This document shows positions 1 to 12,174 of a DNA stretch of 64,000 nt, piece by piece (within the stretch, counting starts at the first letter, position 1; the number at the start of each line of letters is the position of its first letter). Origin of the DNA: Deroplatys truncata. Taxonomy: Eukaryota; Arthropoda; Insecta; Mantodea; Mantidae. Location: positions 58,742,421-58,806,420 of the forward strand of contig CM060978.1 in assembly GCA_030765065.1 (NCBI GenBank), read 5' to 3'. Under the pieces are notes generated by a model that was not told the DNA's origin, did not search any database, and saw nothing but the letters and a program-made list of their open reading frames with translations. Made by a program: the position numbers and the translations under genes.

Positions 1-929
1 GGTGGAAAAGAACAACTGAAAGTTGTTGATTGGTAAGAATAAGAGAGATTGTGATTGGTGGAAAGAAAAAGGTGTGGGAGTGGGGTATGTTGGAGGTGAT
101 GGGAAAGGTAAGTTTTGCTACCAACAAGATTTGCAAAAGCCTCTCCAGAACTCATCAGCAATTTCAGCAGTCGATGTGCGTGGCGATAGGCCCGCTGCGA
201 TGAAAGAGCTGGAAACTGCGCGATAACTTGAAAAATATTGCCCGCCGTGACGCATTGCGAGCGCGCGCGTTTACCGTAAACCGTTACAGTTGCCATACTT
301 ATATTATCCGTCTTTTTTTTTTCTTTTCTTTTTTTTTACGTTTGTTTTTAAAAAAAATAACTAGTTTTTCGGGGGTTTTCTCTGGTTGGTAGAGGAATGC
401 AAGCTCTTTCTGCTTTTTCACAGGTTTTCCCTGGTTGGTAGGCGTTTGCTGTAGTGGTTGACGAAGCCCTTTCTAATTTTCGAGGTTTTTTCAGGTTTTT
501 CGTGGTTGTCCCTGCCCGGTAGGCAAATGATGAAGTTTTTGCTTGTCAGCGCACGGATACTAGGCACATACTCGCACACACACACACACACACCCGTTGC
601 AGTTGCCATACTTATATTATTGGACTTTTCCTTTTTTTCTTTTTTTTCTTTTTGTTTTTACGTTTTATTTAAAAATAACTAGTTTTTTTGGAGGTTTTCT
701 GCGGTTGGTAAACGAATGCAAGTCCTTTGTGCTTTTTCATAGGTTTTGCCTGGTTGGTAGGCGTTTTCTGTAGTGGTTGACGAAGCCGTTTCTAATTTTG
801 GAGGTTTTCTCAGGTTTTTTAGTGGTTGTCCCTGTCCGGTAGGCAAATGATGAAGTTTTACGTTGTCGGCGCACGGATACTAGGCACATACTGGCGCACA
901 CACACACACACACACACAAACGTTGCAGT

Positions 930-1791
930 TGCCATACTTATATTATTCGTCTTTTGCTTATGATATTTTCATCAAAATCGTCATAGCCATTTTTGAGAAA
1001 ATTAAAAAAGTGTACTATCTTGTTTTCATGGGTTTTCCAGGTCGGTAAGCGTTAGAATACTCTTAGAGCTTTTTCAGGTTTTTTCGCGGTTATCCCTGTC
1101 CGGTAGGCAGATGATAAAGTTTTTCTATAATGTCATCGTTTTGGCTTGTGGCGCACGGACACTAGGCACATACTCGCACACACACAAGGCACATACTCGC
1201 GCACACACACACACACACACACAAACGTTGCAGTTGCCATACTTATATTATTCGTCTTTTGCTTATGATATTTTCATGAAAATTGTCATAGCCATTTTTG
1301 AGAAAATTAAAAAAGTGTACTATCTTGTTTTCATGGGTTTTCCAGGTCGGTAAGCGTTAGAATACTCTTAGAGCTTTTTTCAGGTTTTTTCGCGGTTATC
1401 CCTGTCCGGTAGGCAGATGATAAAGTTTTTCTATAATGTCATCGTTTTGGCTTGTGGCGCACGGACACTAGGCACATACTCGCACACACACACAAGGCAC
1501 ATACTCGCGCACACACACACACACACACACAAACGTCGCAGTTGCCATACTTATATTATTCGTCTTTTGCTTATGATATTTTCATCAAAATCGTCATAGC
1601 CATTTTTGAGAAAATTAAAAAAGTGTACTATCTTGTTTTCATGGGTTTTCCAGGTCGGTAAGCGTTAGAATACTCTTAGAGCTTTTTTCAGGTTTTTTCG
1701 CGGTTATCCCTGTCCGGTAGGCAGATGATAAAGTTTTTCTATAATGTCATCGTTTTGGCTTGTGGCGCACGGACACTAGGCACATACTCGC

Positions 1792-1826
<35 letters not shown>

Positions 1827-1850
1827 CACTAAAATAGTAGCGTATAAAAA
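930..1850 (+). repeat. ~306-bp tandem repeat array with embedded CA microsatellites
   Basis: The phrase GGTTTTCCAGGTCGGTAAGC recurs near 1030, 1335 and 1641, a period of about 306 bp. Each unit holds one or two (CA)n runs, a TATATTATTCG segment, and a piece (around GATATTTTCATCAAAATCGT) that resembles the reverse complement of the HINE-like body found elsewhere. About three units are present here against four in the opposite arm. Short open frames across it are translations of the CA runs, not genes. Confidence 0.85.
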
Positions 1851-2126
1851 AATTTAACAAACCGTTGATTTTCAAGAAAATTCCCACACCGCAAACTACC
1901 CGTTTAGCGGGAGAAAGTTCATTATTTTTATTGTTTTAAAAATGGCTCTAGCCCCTTTTGATTACGGTACGGTATGTTTAAGATATCTGCATGACAAATA
2001 AAATGTATAACTTCAATTTTCTGGGAATTGCTGTGAAGTAGTCTCATTGTGAATGTCTTTTGTACAACTGTTAAACCGTAGGAAACGAAGCCTTACTGTA
2101 CAAGGACGTTAAAGCACACAATTTAT

Positions 2127-2128
2127 GT

Positions 2129-2168
<40 letters not shown>
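2127..2168. repeat. (TTA)n microsatellite
   Basis: About 14 TTA units. The partner tract in the other arm (about 5302-5356) is longer, which indicates replication slippage after the arms formed. Confidence 0.95.
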
Positions 2169-2380
2169 TTTGTGGCGTTGTCTATTTACAAAGTTTGCAT
2201 GTTGATTTTAATGTTTAAAAGCTTTAGACCTTTCTCACTAAAACTCGTCATTCTTTTAACTTTTCTTTTTTCATTTTCATACAAAGAGAACGGAATTTCA
2301 CAAGTGAAACAGCACTGAAATAACGATACCAACAAACTAATTATTATTCACCCACTGAAACACATAAAAACAATAAGTAA

Positions 2381-2956
2381 TAATCACAGACCCAGTTTGT
2401 GGGTATTTAAATGAAACATATGCACAATACAATGCATCCAAATATTCAATATTGAGATTTCACTGGAAAACTAAATACTTGTTTTGAGGTCCCCTGAATA
2501 AAAACATTTTTACAAAATTCTGTGTGTATGTGTCAGAGCAGCATAACTCAAAAATGAAAAGTCGGATAAATACTAAACTTGGTATTTAGGTTGAGTACCT
2601 TCCAAAGATACGACACAGAGAGTTTCAAGAAAACCCCTCCACCCCAAACTACCCTTTACATGAACTAATAATCACAGACCCAGTTTGTGGGTATTTAAAT
2701 GAAACATATGCACAATACAATGCATCCAAATATTCAATATTGAGATTTCACTGGAAAACTAAATACTTGTTTTGAGGTCCCCTGAATAAAAACATTTTTA
2801 GAAAATTCTGTGTGTATGTGTCAGAGCAGCATAACTCAAAAATGAAAAGTCGGATAAATACTAAACTTGGTATTTAGGTTGAGTACCTTCCAAAGATACG
2901 ACACAGAGAGTTTCAAGAAAACCCCTCCACCCCAAACTACCCTTTACATGAACTAT
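2381..2956 (+). repeat. 288-bp tandem duplication
   Basis: Two head-to-tail units, 2381-2668 and 2669-2956, begin at TAATCACAGACCCAG and end just after CCCTTTACATGAAC. They differ at a few bases (for example TTTTACAAAATTC against TTTTAGAAAATTC). The same duplication with the same difference is present in the right arm, so it is older than the inverted repeat. The sequence resembles the HINE-like body (five-prime half). Confidence 0.9.
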
Positions 2957-3269
2957 TTTCCGAAATGTTTTATTTTCTAAAATTGTCTCTGACGATTTTA
3001 ATTACAACACCATATATTAAAGACATTTATATGAAAAATAAAATGTATATCTTGAATTTTGTAGAAATAGCCTGTGAAGTCCTCTTGATTCGGAAGAAAT
3101 TTTCTATGATCTTGTATAACTGCTAAGGTTTGAGAAAAACATAGAATACAAAAAATTTAGATCTCTTTAAAAACACACACAATTTATTTGAAATAACTTT
3201 TTTGTGACGTCAGCCATTTCCGAGATATGTGTTATAAATGGTTCGAATTGTACAGTCCTTAGCCATTCT

Positions 3270-4199
3270 TTTTTAAAAGACATGTCGCTTTTCAGTTCTT
3301 GCTCGCCATGTTGATGCAAAGAATTTGGAATTTTAAGACCAGTGTATAGCGTCCCTTTGGATGTCTAACGGTTGTGCAATGCAACCATTTCCGAAAAGTT
3401 TATCCGGATTAAAATTAAGTGGATATGAAAATAAACTTTCGTACTCACCTATAAGAAATAGAGGGTAGAGGTCGTACGAACGGAGCACTTTGAGAATTTA
3501 TATTCAACAGTTGGTGTTACTCCTTAGAAAGGAAGGATCTGCTGATTGTATTTAATTCATACATTTTACATAACACGTATGCACTGGCACAACATAAAAC
3601 ACTACAGACGATACTCATAGTTTTAATATTGCACTAATAACATCAGCAATAACTGAGGTCAGCTCGTTCGCATTCAGCGCTACACGCAAAAGTACCGTGT
3701 GCTGATGACAGTGAAAGGCCTGAGAAGCGGAAATTCGTCAGCAATACAATAAATGCAACCTTTATGTCGGCGGTGGGAATTGTGCAGTGGCGGCTGGTGT
3801 CAGAATGACTCTAGTTTTTAAAACTAGACAATTTTTTAGCGAAACGAGGCATTTAACTCGACACAAATGATGAAACAACGGTTGCGATAAGCGAGCTTAT
3901 AAAAACCCGGTGCCAACAGCAAAAGCCCGTAGTTAGAAACGAAACCGATAGTGTGTTTTGGTGTTGTAATTAAAATCGTCAGAGACAGTTTTAGAAAATA
4001 AAACATTTCGGAAAATAGTTCATGTAAAGCGTAGAAGCAGTTTGAAAGAAGTGAAGTAAACGCGATTTTACACTCACTAGGGGCTAAAAAATCGAATTTC
4101 TTGACTTTTTGAATACTCAGCATTTTTCGTATATAGAGGCTTATTATGAGGTGATACATTCATTTATATGATTTTTAAGCAGTTTGAAAGAAGTGAAGT
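3270..4199. other. Loop (spacer) of the giant inverted repeat
   Basis: A 930-bp single-copy spacer between the arms. It contains a third, direct copy of part of the arm (about 3957-4030, TGTTGTAATTAAAATCGTC onward) and two copies of GCAGTTTGAAAGAAGTGAAGTA (about 4029 and 4170). I see no gene. An open frame on the minus strand at 3836-4159 has no recognisable domain. Confidence 0.7.
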
Positions 4200-5300
4200 A
4201 GAATGGCTAAGCATTGTGCAATTCGAACCATTTATAACAGATATCTCGGAAATGGCTGACGTCACAAAAAAGTTATTTCAAATAAATTGTGTGTGTTTTT
4301 AAAGAGATCTAAATTTTTTGTATTCTATGTTTTTCTCAAACCTTAGCAGTTATACAAGATCATAGAAAATTTCTTCCGAATCAAGAGGACTTCACAGGCT
4401 ATTTCTACAAAATTCAAGATATACATTTTATTTTTCATATAAATGTCTTTAATATATGGTGTTGTAATTAAAATCGTCAGAGACAATTTTAGAAAATAAA
4501 ACATTTCGGAAAATAGTTCATGTAAAGGGTAGTTTGGGGTGGAGGGGTTTTCTTGAAACTCTCTGTGTCGTATCTTTGGAAGGTACTCAACCTAAATACC
4601 AAGTTTAGTATTTATCCGACTTTTCATTTTTGAGTTATGCTGCTCTGACACATACACACAGAATTTTCTAAAAATGTTTTTATTCAGGGGACCTCAAAAC
4701 AAGTATTTAGTTTTCCAGTGAAATCTCAATATTGAATATTTGGATGCATTGTATTGTGCATATGTTTCATTTAAATACCCACAAACTGGGTCTGTGATTA
4801 TTAGTTCATGTAAAGGGTAGTTTGGGGTGGAGGGGTTTTCTTGAAACTCTCTGTGTCGTATCTTTGGAAGGTACTCAACCTAAATACCAAGTTTAGTATT
4901 TATCCGACTTTTCATTTTTGAGTTATGCTGCTCTGACACATACACACAGAATTTTGTAAAAATGTTTTTATTCAGGGGACCTCAAAACAAGTATTTAGTT
5001 TTCCAGTGAAATCTCAATATTGAATATTTGGATGCATTGTATTGTGCATATGTTTCATTTAAATACCCACAAACTGGGTCTGTGATTATTACTTATTGTT
5101 TTTATGTGTTTCAGTGGGTGAATAATAATTAGTTTGTTGGTATCGTTATTTCAGTGCTGTTTCACTTGTGAAATTCCGTTCTCTTTGTATGAAAATGAAA
5201 AAAGAAAAGTTAAAAGAATGACGAGTTTTAGTGAGAAAGGTCTAAAGCTTTTAAACATTAAAATCAACATGCAAACTTTGTAAATAGACAACGCCACAAA

Positions 5301-5358
<58 letters not shown>

Positions 5359-5662
5359 ACATAAATTGTGTGCTTTAATGTCCTTGTACAGTAAGGCTTC
5401 GTTTCCTACGGATTAACAGTTGTACAAAAGACATTCACAATGAGACTACTTCACAGCAATTCCCAGAAAATTGAAGTTATACATTTTATTTGTCATGCAG
5501 ATATCTTAAACATACCGTACCGTAATCAAAAGGGGCTAGAGCCATTTTTAAAACAATAAAAATAATGAACTTTCTCCCGCTAAACGGGTAGTTTGCGGTG
5601 TGGGAATTTTCTTGAAAATCAACGGTTTGTTAAATTTTTTTATACGCTACTATTTTAGTGTG

Positions 5663-5694
<32 letters not shown>

Positions 5695-7787
5695 CGAGTA
5701 TGTGCCTAGTGTCCGTGCGCCACAAGCCAAAAAGATTACATTATAGAAAAACTTTATCATCTGCCTACCGGACAGGGATAACCGCGAAAAAACCTGAAAA
5801 AAGCTCTAAGAGTATTCTAACGCTTACCGACCTGGAAAACCCATGAAAACAAGATAGTACACTTTTTTAATTTTCTCAAAAATGGCTATGACGATTTTGA
5901 TGAAAATATCATAAGCAAAAGACGAATAATATAAGTATGGCAACTGCGACGTTTGTGTGTGTGTGTGTGTGTGCGCGAGTATGTGCCTTGTGTGTGTGTG
6001 CGAGTATGTGCCTAGTGTCCGTGCGCCACAAGCCAAAACGATGACATTATAGAAAAACTTTATCATCTGCCTACCGGACAGGGATAACCGCGAAAAAACC
6101 TGAAAAAAGCTCTAAGAGTATTCTAACGCTTACCGACCTGGAAAACCCATGAAAACAAGATAGTACACTTTTTTAATTTTCTCAAAAATGGCTATGACAA
6201 TTTTCATGAAAATATCATAAGCAAAAGACGAATAATATAAGTATGGCAACTGCAACGTTTGTGTGTGTGTGTGTGTGTGTGCGCGAGTATGTGCCTTGTG
6301 TGTGTGCGAGTATGTGCCTAGTATCCGTGCGCCACAAGCCAAAACGATGACATTATAGAAAAACTTTATCATCTGCCTACCGGACAGGGATAACCGCGAA
6401 AAAACCTGAAAAAAGCTCTAAGAGTATTCTAACGCTTACCGACCTGGAAAACCCATGAAAACAAGATAGTACACTTTTTTAATTTTCTCAAAAATGGCTA
6501 TGACAATTTTCATGAAAATATCATAAGCAAAAGACGAATAATATAAGTATGGCAACTGCAACGTTTGTGTGTGTGTGTGTGTGTGTGCGCGCGAGTATGT
6601 GCCTTGTGTGTGTGTGCGAGTATGTGCCTAGTATCCGTGCGCCACAAGCCAAAACGATGACATTATAGAAAAACTTTATCATCTGCCTACCGGACAGGGA
6701 TAACCGCGAAAAAACCTGAAAAAAGCTCTAAGAGTATTCTAACGCTTACCGACCTGGAAAACCCATGAAAACAAAATAGTACACTTTTTTAATTTTCTCA
6801 AAAATGGCTATGACGATTTTGATGAAAATATCATAAGCAAAAGACGAATAATATAAGTATGGCAACTGCAACGTTTGTGTGTGTGTGTGTGTGTGCGCCA
6901 GTATGTGCCTAGTATCCGTGCGCGGACAACGTAAAACTTCATCATTTGCCTACCGGACAGGGACAACCACTAAAAAACCTGAGAAAACCTCCAAAATTAG
7001 AAACGGCTTCGTCAACCACTACAGAAAACGCCTACCAACCAGGCAAAACCTATGAAAAAGCACAAAGGACTTGCATTCGTTTACCAACCGCAGAAAACCT
7101 CCAAAAAAACTAGTTATTTTTAAATAAAACGTAAAAACAAAAAGAAAAAAAAGAAAAAAAGGAAAAGTCCAATAATATAAGTATGGCAACTGCAACGGGT
7201 GTGTGTGTGTGTGTGCGAGTATGTGCCTAGTATCCGTGCGCTGACAAGCAAAAACTTCATCATTTGCCTACCGGGCAGGGACAACCACGAAAAACCTGAA
7301 AAAACCTCGAAAATTAGAAAGGGCTTCGTCAACCACTACAGCAAACGCCTACCAACCAGGGAAAACCTGTGAAAAAGCAGAAAGAGCTTGCATTCCTCTA
7401 CCAACCAGAGAAAACCCCCGAAAAACTAGTTATTTTTTTTAAAAACAAACGTAAAAAAAAGAAAAGAAAAAAAAAGACGGATAATATAAGTATGGCAACT
7501 GTAACGGTTTGCGGTAAACGCGCACGCTCGCAATGCGTCACGGCGGGCAATATTTTTCAAGTTATCGCGCAGTTTCCAGCTCTTTCATCGCAGCGGGCCT
7601 ATCGCCACGCACATCGACTGCTGAAATTGCTGATGAGTTCTGGAGAGGCTTTTGCAAATCTTGTTGGTAGCAAAACTTACCTTTCCCATCACCTCCAACA
7701 TACCCCACTCCCACACCTTTTTCTTTCCACCAATCACAATCTCTCTTATTCTTACCAATCAACAACTTTCAGTTGTTCCTTTCCACC
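4200..7787 (-). repeat. Right arm of giant inverted repeat
   Basis: Reverse complement of 1-3269 with small differences: a longer AAT microsatellite (about 5302-5356), an extra ~306-bp unit (CCGACCTGGAAAACCC recurs near 5827, 6133, 6439 and 6747), different CA/GT run lengths, and scattered substitutions. The arm then passes without a break into the pyrimidine-rich repeat region at 7788. Confidence 0.9.
5800..6900 (-). repeat. ~306-bp tandem repeat array, four units
   Basis: Inverted counterpart of the array at 930-1850, with four units instead of three. Each unit carries GT runs of different length. The copy-number difference between the arms accounts for their length difference. Confidence 0.85.
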
Positions 7788-10700
7788 AATAACATCACTT
7801 CTTATTCCCACCAATCACAACTTCACACGTCACTTTCTGTTATACTTTTTATCCCTCGTTCGCCATCTTTTCCCTCTTTCAGTCCCAACCTCCGCACAGA
7901 CAACACCTCGCCGCTCCGCTCCACTCCATCACGTGCCCTCCATACTCTTTTATCTTCCTTCCTTCATCTTCCACCCGAATTAACGCACCAATCACATTTC
8001 GTCTTATTTTTACCAATCAAAACACTCCACGTCACTTCCTGTTTTCCTTCATCTTTCCCTAATCCTCAATTCTATCTCCTCGTCACCATCTGTTGCGTTC
8101 GACATCTTTCGCATGTTGACCATAACCTCAAACCTCTTCGTCCCTCCACTTCTTGCCTCCGCCATCTTGTTTAGTTCCCATTTTCACCACCACGCCACCG
8201 CCATCTTGGTTTAAGCTCTCCACGTTTACCTCAATTTTTAACCTCAACTTCATGCCTCCGCTATCTTATTTAGTTCCCATTTTTACCACCGCGCCTCACA
8301 TCTCCTCGTTCCAACCTTGCCTCCGCCATCTTGGATTTAGTTCCCCTTCTTACGTCCTGTTTTAACCTAAAAATCTTAACCTCAAGTCTCCTTGCCCACC
8401 ACCTCTTGCGACCGCCATGTTCACCACTAACCTCGAAATCTCCTCGTCCTTACACTTTTTGTCTTCGTCATCTTGTTTAGCTCCCATTTTCGCCACCGCA
8501 CCTCACATCTCCTCGTCCACACCAATGCCTTCGCCATCTTGGATTTCGTTCCCATGCTTACGCCCTGTTTTAACCTAAAAATCTTAACCTCAAATCTCCT
8601 TACCCTCCTCTTGCGTCCGCCATCTTGTTTAGTTCTCACCGCATCTCCTTGTCGCCAACCCTCCGCCATTTTTAGTTCCCACTATTTTAACCTCAAAATC
8701 TGCTCTTCTAAGCTCTTGCTACCGCCATCTTCTTTTAGTTCCCATTCTCACCACCGCGTCTCTTTGCCCCCACCTCTTGCGACCGCCATGTTCACCACTA
8801 ACCTCCAAATTTCCTCGTCCTTAAACCTCTTGTCTCAACTATCTTGTTTAGTTCCCATTTTCGCCACCGCATCTCATATCGCACCATCTCTCTATCCACT
8901 CAAGAAAACTACCATCCAACGTTCAAAAATTGCTGATCAGTTCTCGACAGGCTTTTGCAAATCCTGTTGCTAGCAAAACTTACCTTTCCCATCACCTCCA
9001 ACATACCCCACTCCCACACCTTTTTCTTTCCCACCAATCATAATCTCTCTTATTCTAACCAATCAACAACTTTCATTTGCTCCTTTCCACCAATAAAATC
9101 ACTTCTTATTCCCACCAATCACAACTTCACACGTAACTTTCTGTTATACTTTTTATCCCTCGCTCCCCATCTTTTCCCTCTTTCAGTCCCGACCTCCGCA
9201 CAGACAATACCTCGCCGCTGCTCACATCTCCGAACCAAATTGCCGGCGAGAACAGATCTCGTTTATTCACACCTCGACGGTTGACTCGACAGCAGCTACT
9301 GTTTTTGACCGCTTTCGACCGGCTATGAGAACCCTGCTCCTACGTACGCTAGCGACCATCACGATGGTCCAGTACCAGGTTTTGGTATAGTTAAATTACG
9401 CCTCTGCAAAGGGTGTCTGTACCGTTTAAAAACCTAGGTATATCAGTGCGTAGTGATGTTGGTTGATCTTAAAGCTGGTTAAGCATTTTCAAAAACAGTT
9501 TGCTTTTATTTTTCCGCCTCGCGTGCCGCTCTTTTGGTGACGCATCCACACCGGTAACAGGTAAGTACCACACGCATAATTATTTTTCGGACCTGCTTGG
9601 CGTGGGAATATATCCTTTCGTGTTTTGGTACTGTAACCTCAAATCTCCTTACCCTCCTCTTGCGTCCGCCATCTTGTTTAGTTCTCACCGCATCTCCTTG
9701 TCGCAGACCCTCCGCCATTTTTAGTTCCCGCTATTTTAACCTCAAAATCTACTCTTCTAACCTCTTGCTACCGCCATCTTCTTTTAGTTCCCATTCTCAC
9801 CACCGCGTCTCCTTACCCCCCACCTCTTGCGACCGCCATGTTCACCACTAACCTCCAAATTTCCTCGTCCTTAAACCTCTTGTCTCAACTACCTTGTTTA
9901 GTTCCCATTTTCGCCACCGCATCTCATATCGCCACATCTCTCTATCCACTCAAGAAAACTACCATCCAACGTTCAAAAAATTGCTGATCAGTTCACGACA
10001 GGCTTTTGCAAATCCTGTTGCTAGCAAAACTTACCTTTCCCATCACCTCCAACATACCCCTCTCCTTTTTCTTTCCACCAATCATAATCTCTCTTATTCT
10101 TACCAATCAACAACCTTCATTTGCTCCTTTCCACCAATAACATCACTTCTTATTCCCACCAATCACAACTTCACACGTCACTTTCTGTTACACTTAATCT
10201 CCTTACCCTCCTCTTGCGTCCGCCATCTTGTTTAGTTCTCACCGCATCTCCTTGTCGCAGACCCTCCGCCATTTTTAGTTCCCGCTATTTTAACCTCAAA
10301 ATCTACTCTTCTAACCTCTTGCTACCGCCATCTTCTTTTAGTTCCCATTCTCACCACCGCGTCTCTTTACCCGCACCTCTTGCGACCGCCATGTTCACCA
10401 CTAACCTCCAAATTTCCTCGTCCTTAAACCTCTTGTCTCAACCACCTTGTTTAGTTACCATTTTCGCCACCGCATCTCATATCGCCACATCTCTCTATCC
10501 ACTCAAGAAAACTACCATCCAACGTTCAAAAAATTGCTGATCAGTTCACGACAGGCTTTTGCAAATCTTGTTGCTAGCAAGACTTACCTTTTCCCATCAC
10601 CTCCAACATACCCCACTCCTTTTTCTTTCCACCAATCATAACCTCTCTTATTCTTACCAATCAACAACTTTCATTTGCTCCTTTCCACCAATAAAATCAC

Positions 10701-12025
10701 TTCTTATTCCCACCAATCACAACTTCACACGTCACTTTCTGTTACACTTTTTATCCCTCGCTCCCCATCTTTTCCCTCTTTCAGTCCCGACCTCCGCACA
10801 GACAACACCTCGCCGCTGCTCACATCTCCGAACCAAATTGCCGGCGAGAACAGATCTTGTTTATTCACACCTCGACGGTTGACTCGACAGCAGCTACTGT
10901 CAACACCTACGTCGTACACGTTTTTGACCGCTTTCGACCGGCTATGAGAACCCTGCTCCTACGTACGCTAGCGACCATCACGATGGTCCAGTACCAGGTT
11001 TTTGGTATAGTTAAATTACGCCTCCGCAAAGGGTGTCTGTACCGCTTTAAAAACCTAGGTATATCAGTGCGTAGTGATGTTGGTTGATCTTAAAGCTGGT
11101 TAAGCATTTTCAAAAACAGTTTGCTTTTATTTTTCCGCCTCGCGTGCCGCGCTTTTGGTGACGCATCCACACCGGTAACAGGTAAGTACCAGACGCATAA
11201 TTATTTTTCGGACCTGCTTGGCGTAGGAATATATCCTTTCGTGTTTTGGTACTGTAACCTCAAATCTCCTTACCCTCCTCTTGCGACCGCCATCTTGTTT
11301 AGTTCCCACCGCATCTCCTTGTCGCAGACCCTCCGCCATTTTAGTTCCCACTATTTTAACCTCAAAATCTACTCTTCTAAGCTCTTGCTACCGCCATCTT
11401 CTTTTAGTTCCCATTCTCACCACCGCATCTCCTTACCCCCACCTCTTGCGACCGCCATGTTCACCACTAACCTCCAAATTTCCTCGTCCTTAATCCTCTT
11501 GTCTCAACCACCTTGTTTAGTTCCCATTTTCGCCACCGCATCTCATATCGCCCCATCTCTCTATCCACTCAAGAAAACTACCATCCAACGTTCAAAAAAT
11601 TGCTGATCAGTTCACGACAGGCTTTTGCAAATCTTGTTGCTAGCAAAACTTACCTTCCCCATCACCTCCAACATACCCCACTCCTTTTTCTTTCCACCAA
11701 TCATAATCTCTCTTATTCTTACCAATCAACAACCTTCATTTGCTCCTTTCCACCAATAACATCACTTCTTATTCCCACCAATCACAACTTCACACGTCAC
11801 TTTCTGTTACACTTTTTATCCCTCGCTCCCCCATATTTTCCCTCTTTCAGTCCCGACCTCCGCACAGACAACACCTCGCCACCCAGCTCCTCTCCATCAC
11901 GCGACCTCCATACTCTTCCATCTTCCTTCCTTCATCTTCCACCCAAATTGACGAACCAATCAAAACACTCCACGTCACTTCCTCTTCTTCCTTCACCTTA
12001 CCCTAATCCTCAATTCTTTCAACTC
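7788..12025 (+). repeat. Pyrimidine-rich nested direct-repeat region with CCAAT and CCGCCAT motifs
   Basis: The plus strand is C/T-rich. Two modules recur. One is a CCAATCA-rich module (CACCAATCACAACTTCACACGT near 7814, 9115, 10155, 10715 and 11778). The other is a CCGCCAT module (CCGCCATCTTG, CCGCCATTTTT, CCGCCATGTTC), with about 20 CCGCCAT occurrences between 8159 and 11460. The first module begins inside the right arm of the giant inverted repeat. Long open frames here follow from low stop-codon density in C/T-rich DNA and show no domain, so I call none coding. The motifs look promoter-like (CCAAT box; GCCAT core as in YY1/Pleiohomeotic sites), but function is not shown. Confidence 0.75.
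9185..11260 (+). repeat. Tandem ~1.6-kb duplication with splice-donor-like site
   Basis: The stretch from CAGTCCCGACCTCCGCACAG through TCGTGTTTTGGTACTGTAAC occurs at about 9185-9640 and again at about 10785-11255, a period of roughly 1.6 kb. Both copies contain ACACCGGTAACAGGTAAGTACC (near 9548 and 11168), a consensus-like 5' splice donor (CAG/GTAAGT). The second copy has about 20 extra bases (CAACACCTACGTCGTACACG near 10901) missing from the first. It may be the promoter/leader of an unidentified element; I see no coding region that follows it. Confidence 0.7.
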
Positions 12026-12174
12026 GTCCCGGATGAACCAATTGCAATAACGATAATCCTACCGCTCAGGGCGCTTTTCAAACTTACCGCCGCCGCCGTC
12101 GCACGCACCGACACTAGCGACACGAGCGCCCCTAGCGGCAGGATTATCGTTAATCCAATTGGCTCATCCGGGAC
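12026..12174. mobile_element. Hairpin MITE-like element, 149 bp
   Basis: The ends are GTCCCGGATGA and TCATCCGGGAC, and complementarity continues inward for about 48 bases per arm (CGATAATCCTACCGCT against AGCGGCAGGATTATCG) with few mismatches. The loop is GC-rich (CCGCCGCCGCCGTCGC). It sits at the right edge of the pyrimidine-rich array. No clear target-site duplication is visible. I do not recognise the superfamily. Confidence 0.75.

Larger units (their letters stand above)
1..3269 (+). repeat. Left arm of giant inverted repeat (outer end beyond window)
   Basis: This arm is nearly identical to the reverse complement of 4200-7787. Position 1 pairs with 7787 and position 3269 with 4200, so the arm continues off the left edge. 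In order it holds promoter-like pyrimidine/purine sequence (1-300), diverged GGTTGGTAGGCG units, a ~306-bp tandem array with CA runs (about 930-1850), a TTA microsatellite (about 2127-2168), and a 288-bp tandem duplication (2381-2668 and 2669-2956). Much of 2950-3270 and the 288-bp units resembles an old HINE-like body. The arm is 319 bp shorter than its partner, mainly because it has one 306-bp unit fewer. Seen directly; the mechanism (foldback element or local inverted duplication) is inference. Confidence 0.9.

Noticed and set aside
930..1850. CRISPR-like array
   Set aside because: The units are ~306-bp tandem repeats without unique spacers, in clearly eukaryotic DNA.
5151..5360. Poly-Tyr frame (and its mate at 2127-2318)
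   Set aside because: Produced by the TTA/AAT microsatellite in the inverted-repeat arms.
7369..7983. 204-codon plus frame across the inverted-repeat edge
   Set aside because: Its composition follows the A-rich then C/T-rich repeat sequence, it crosses a palindrome arm, and it has no domain.
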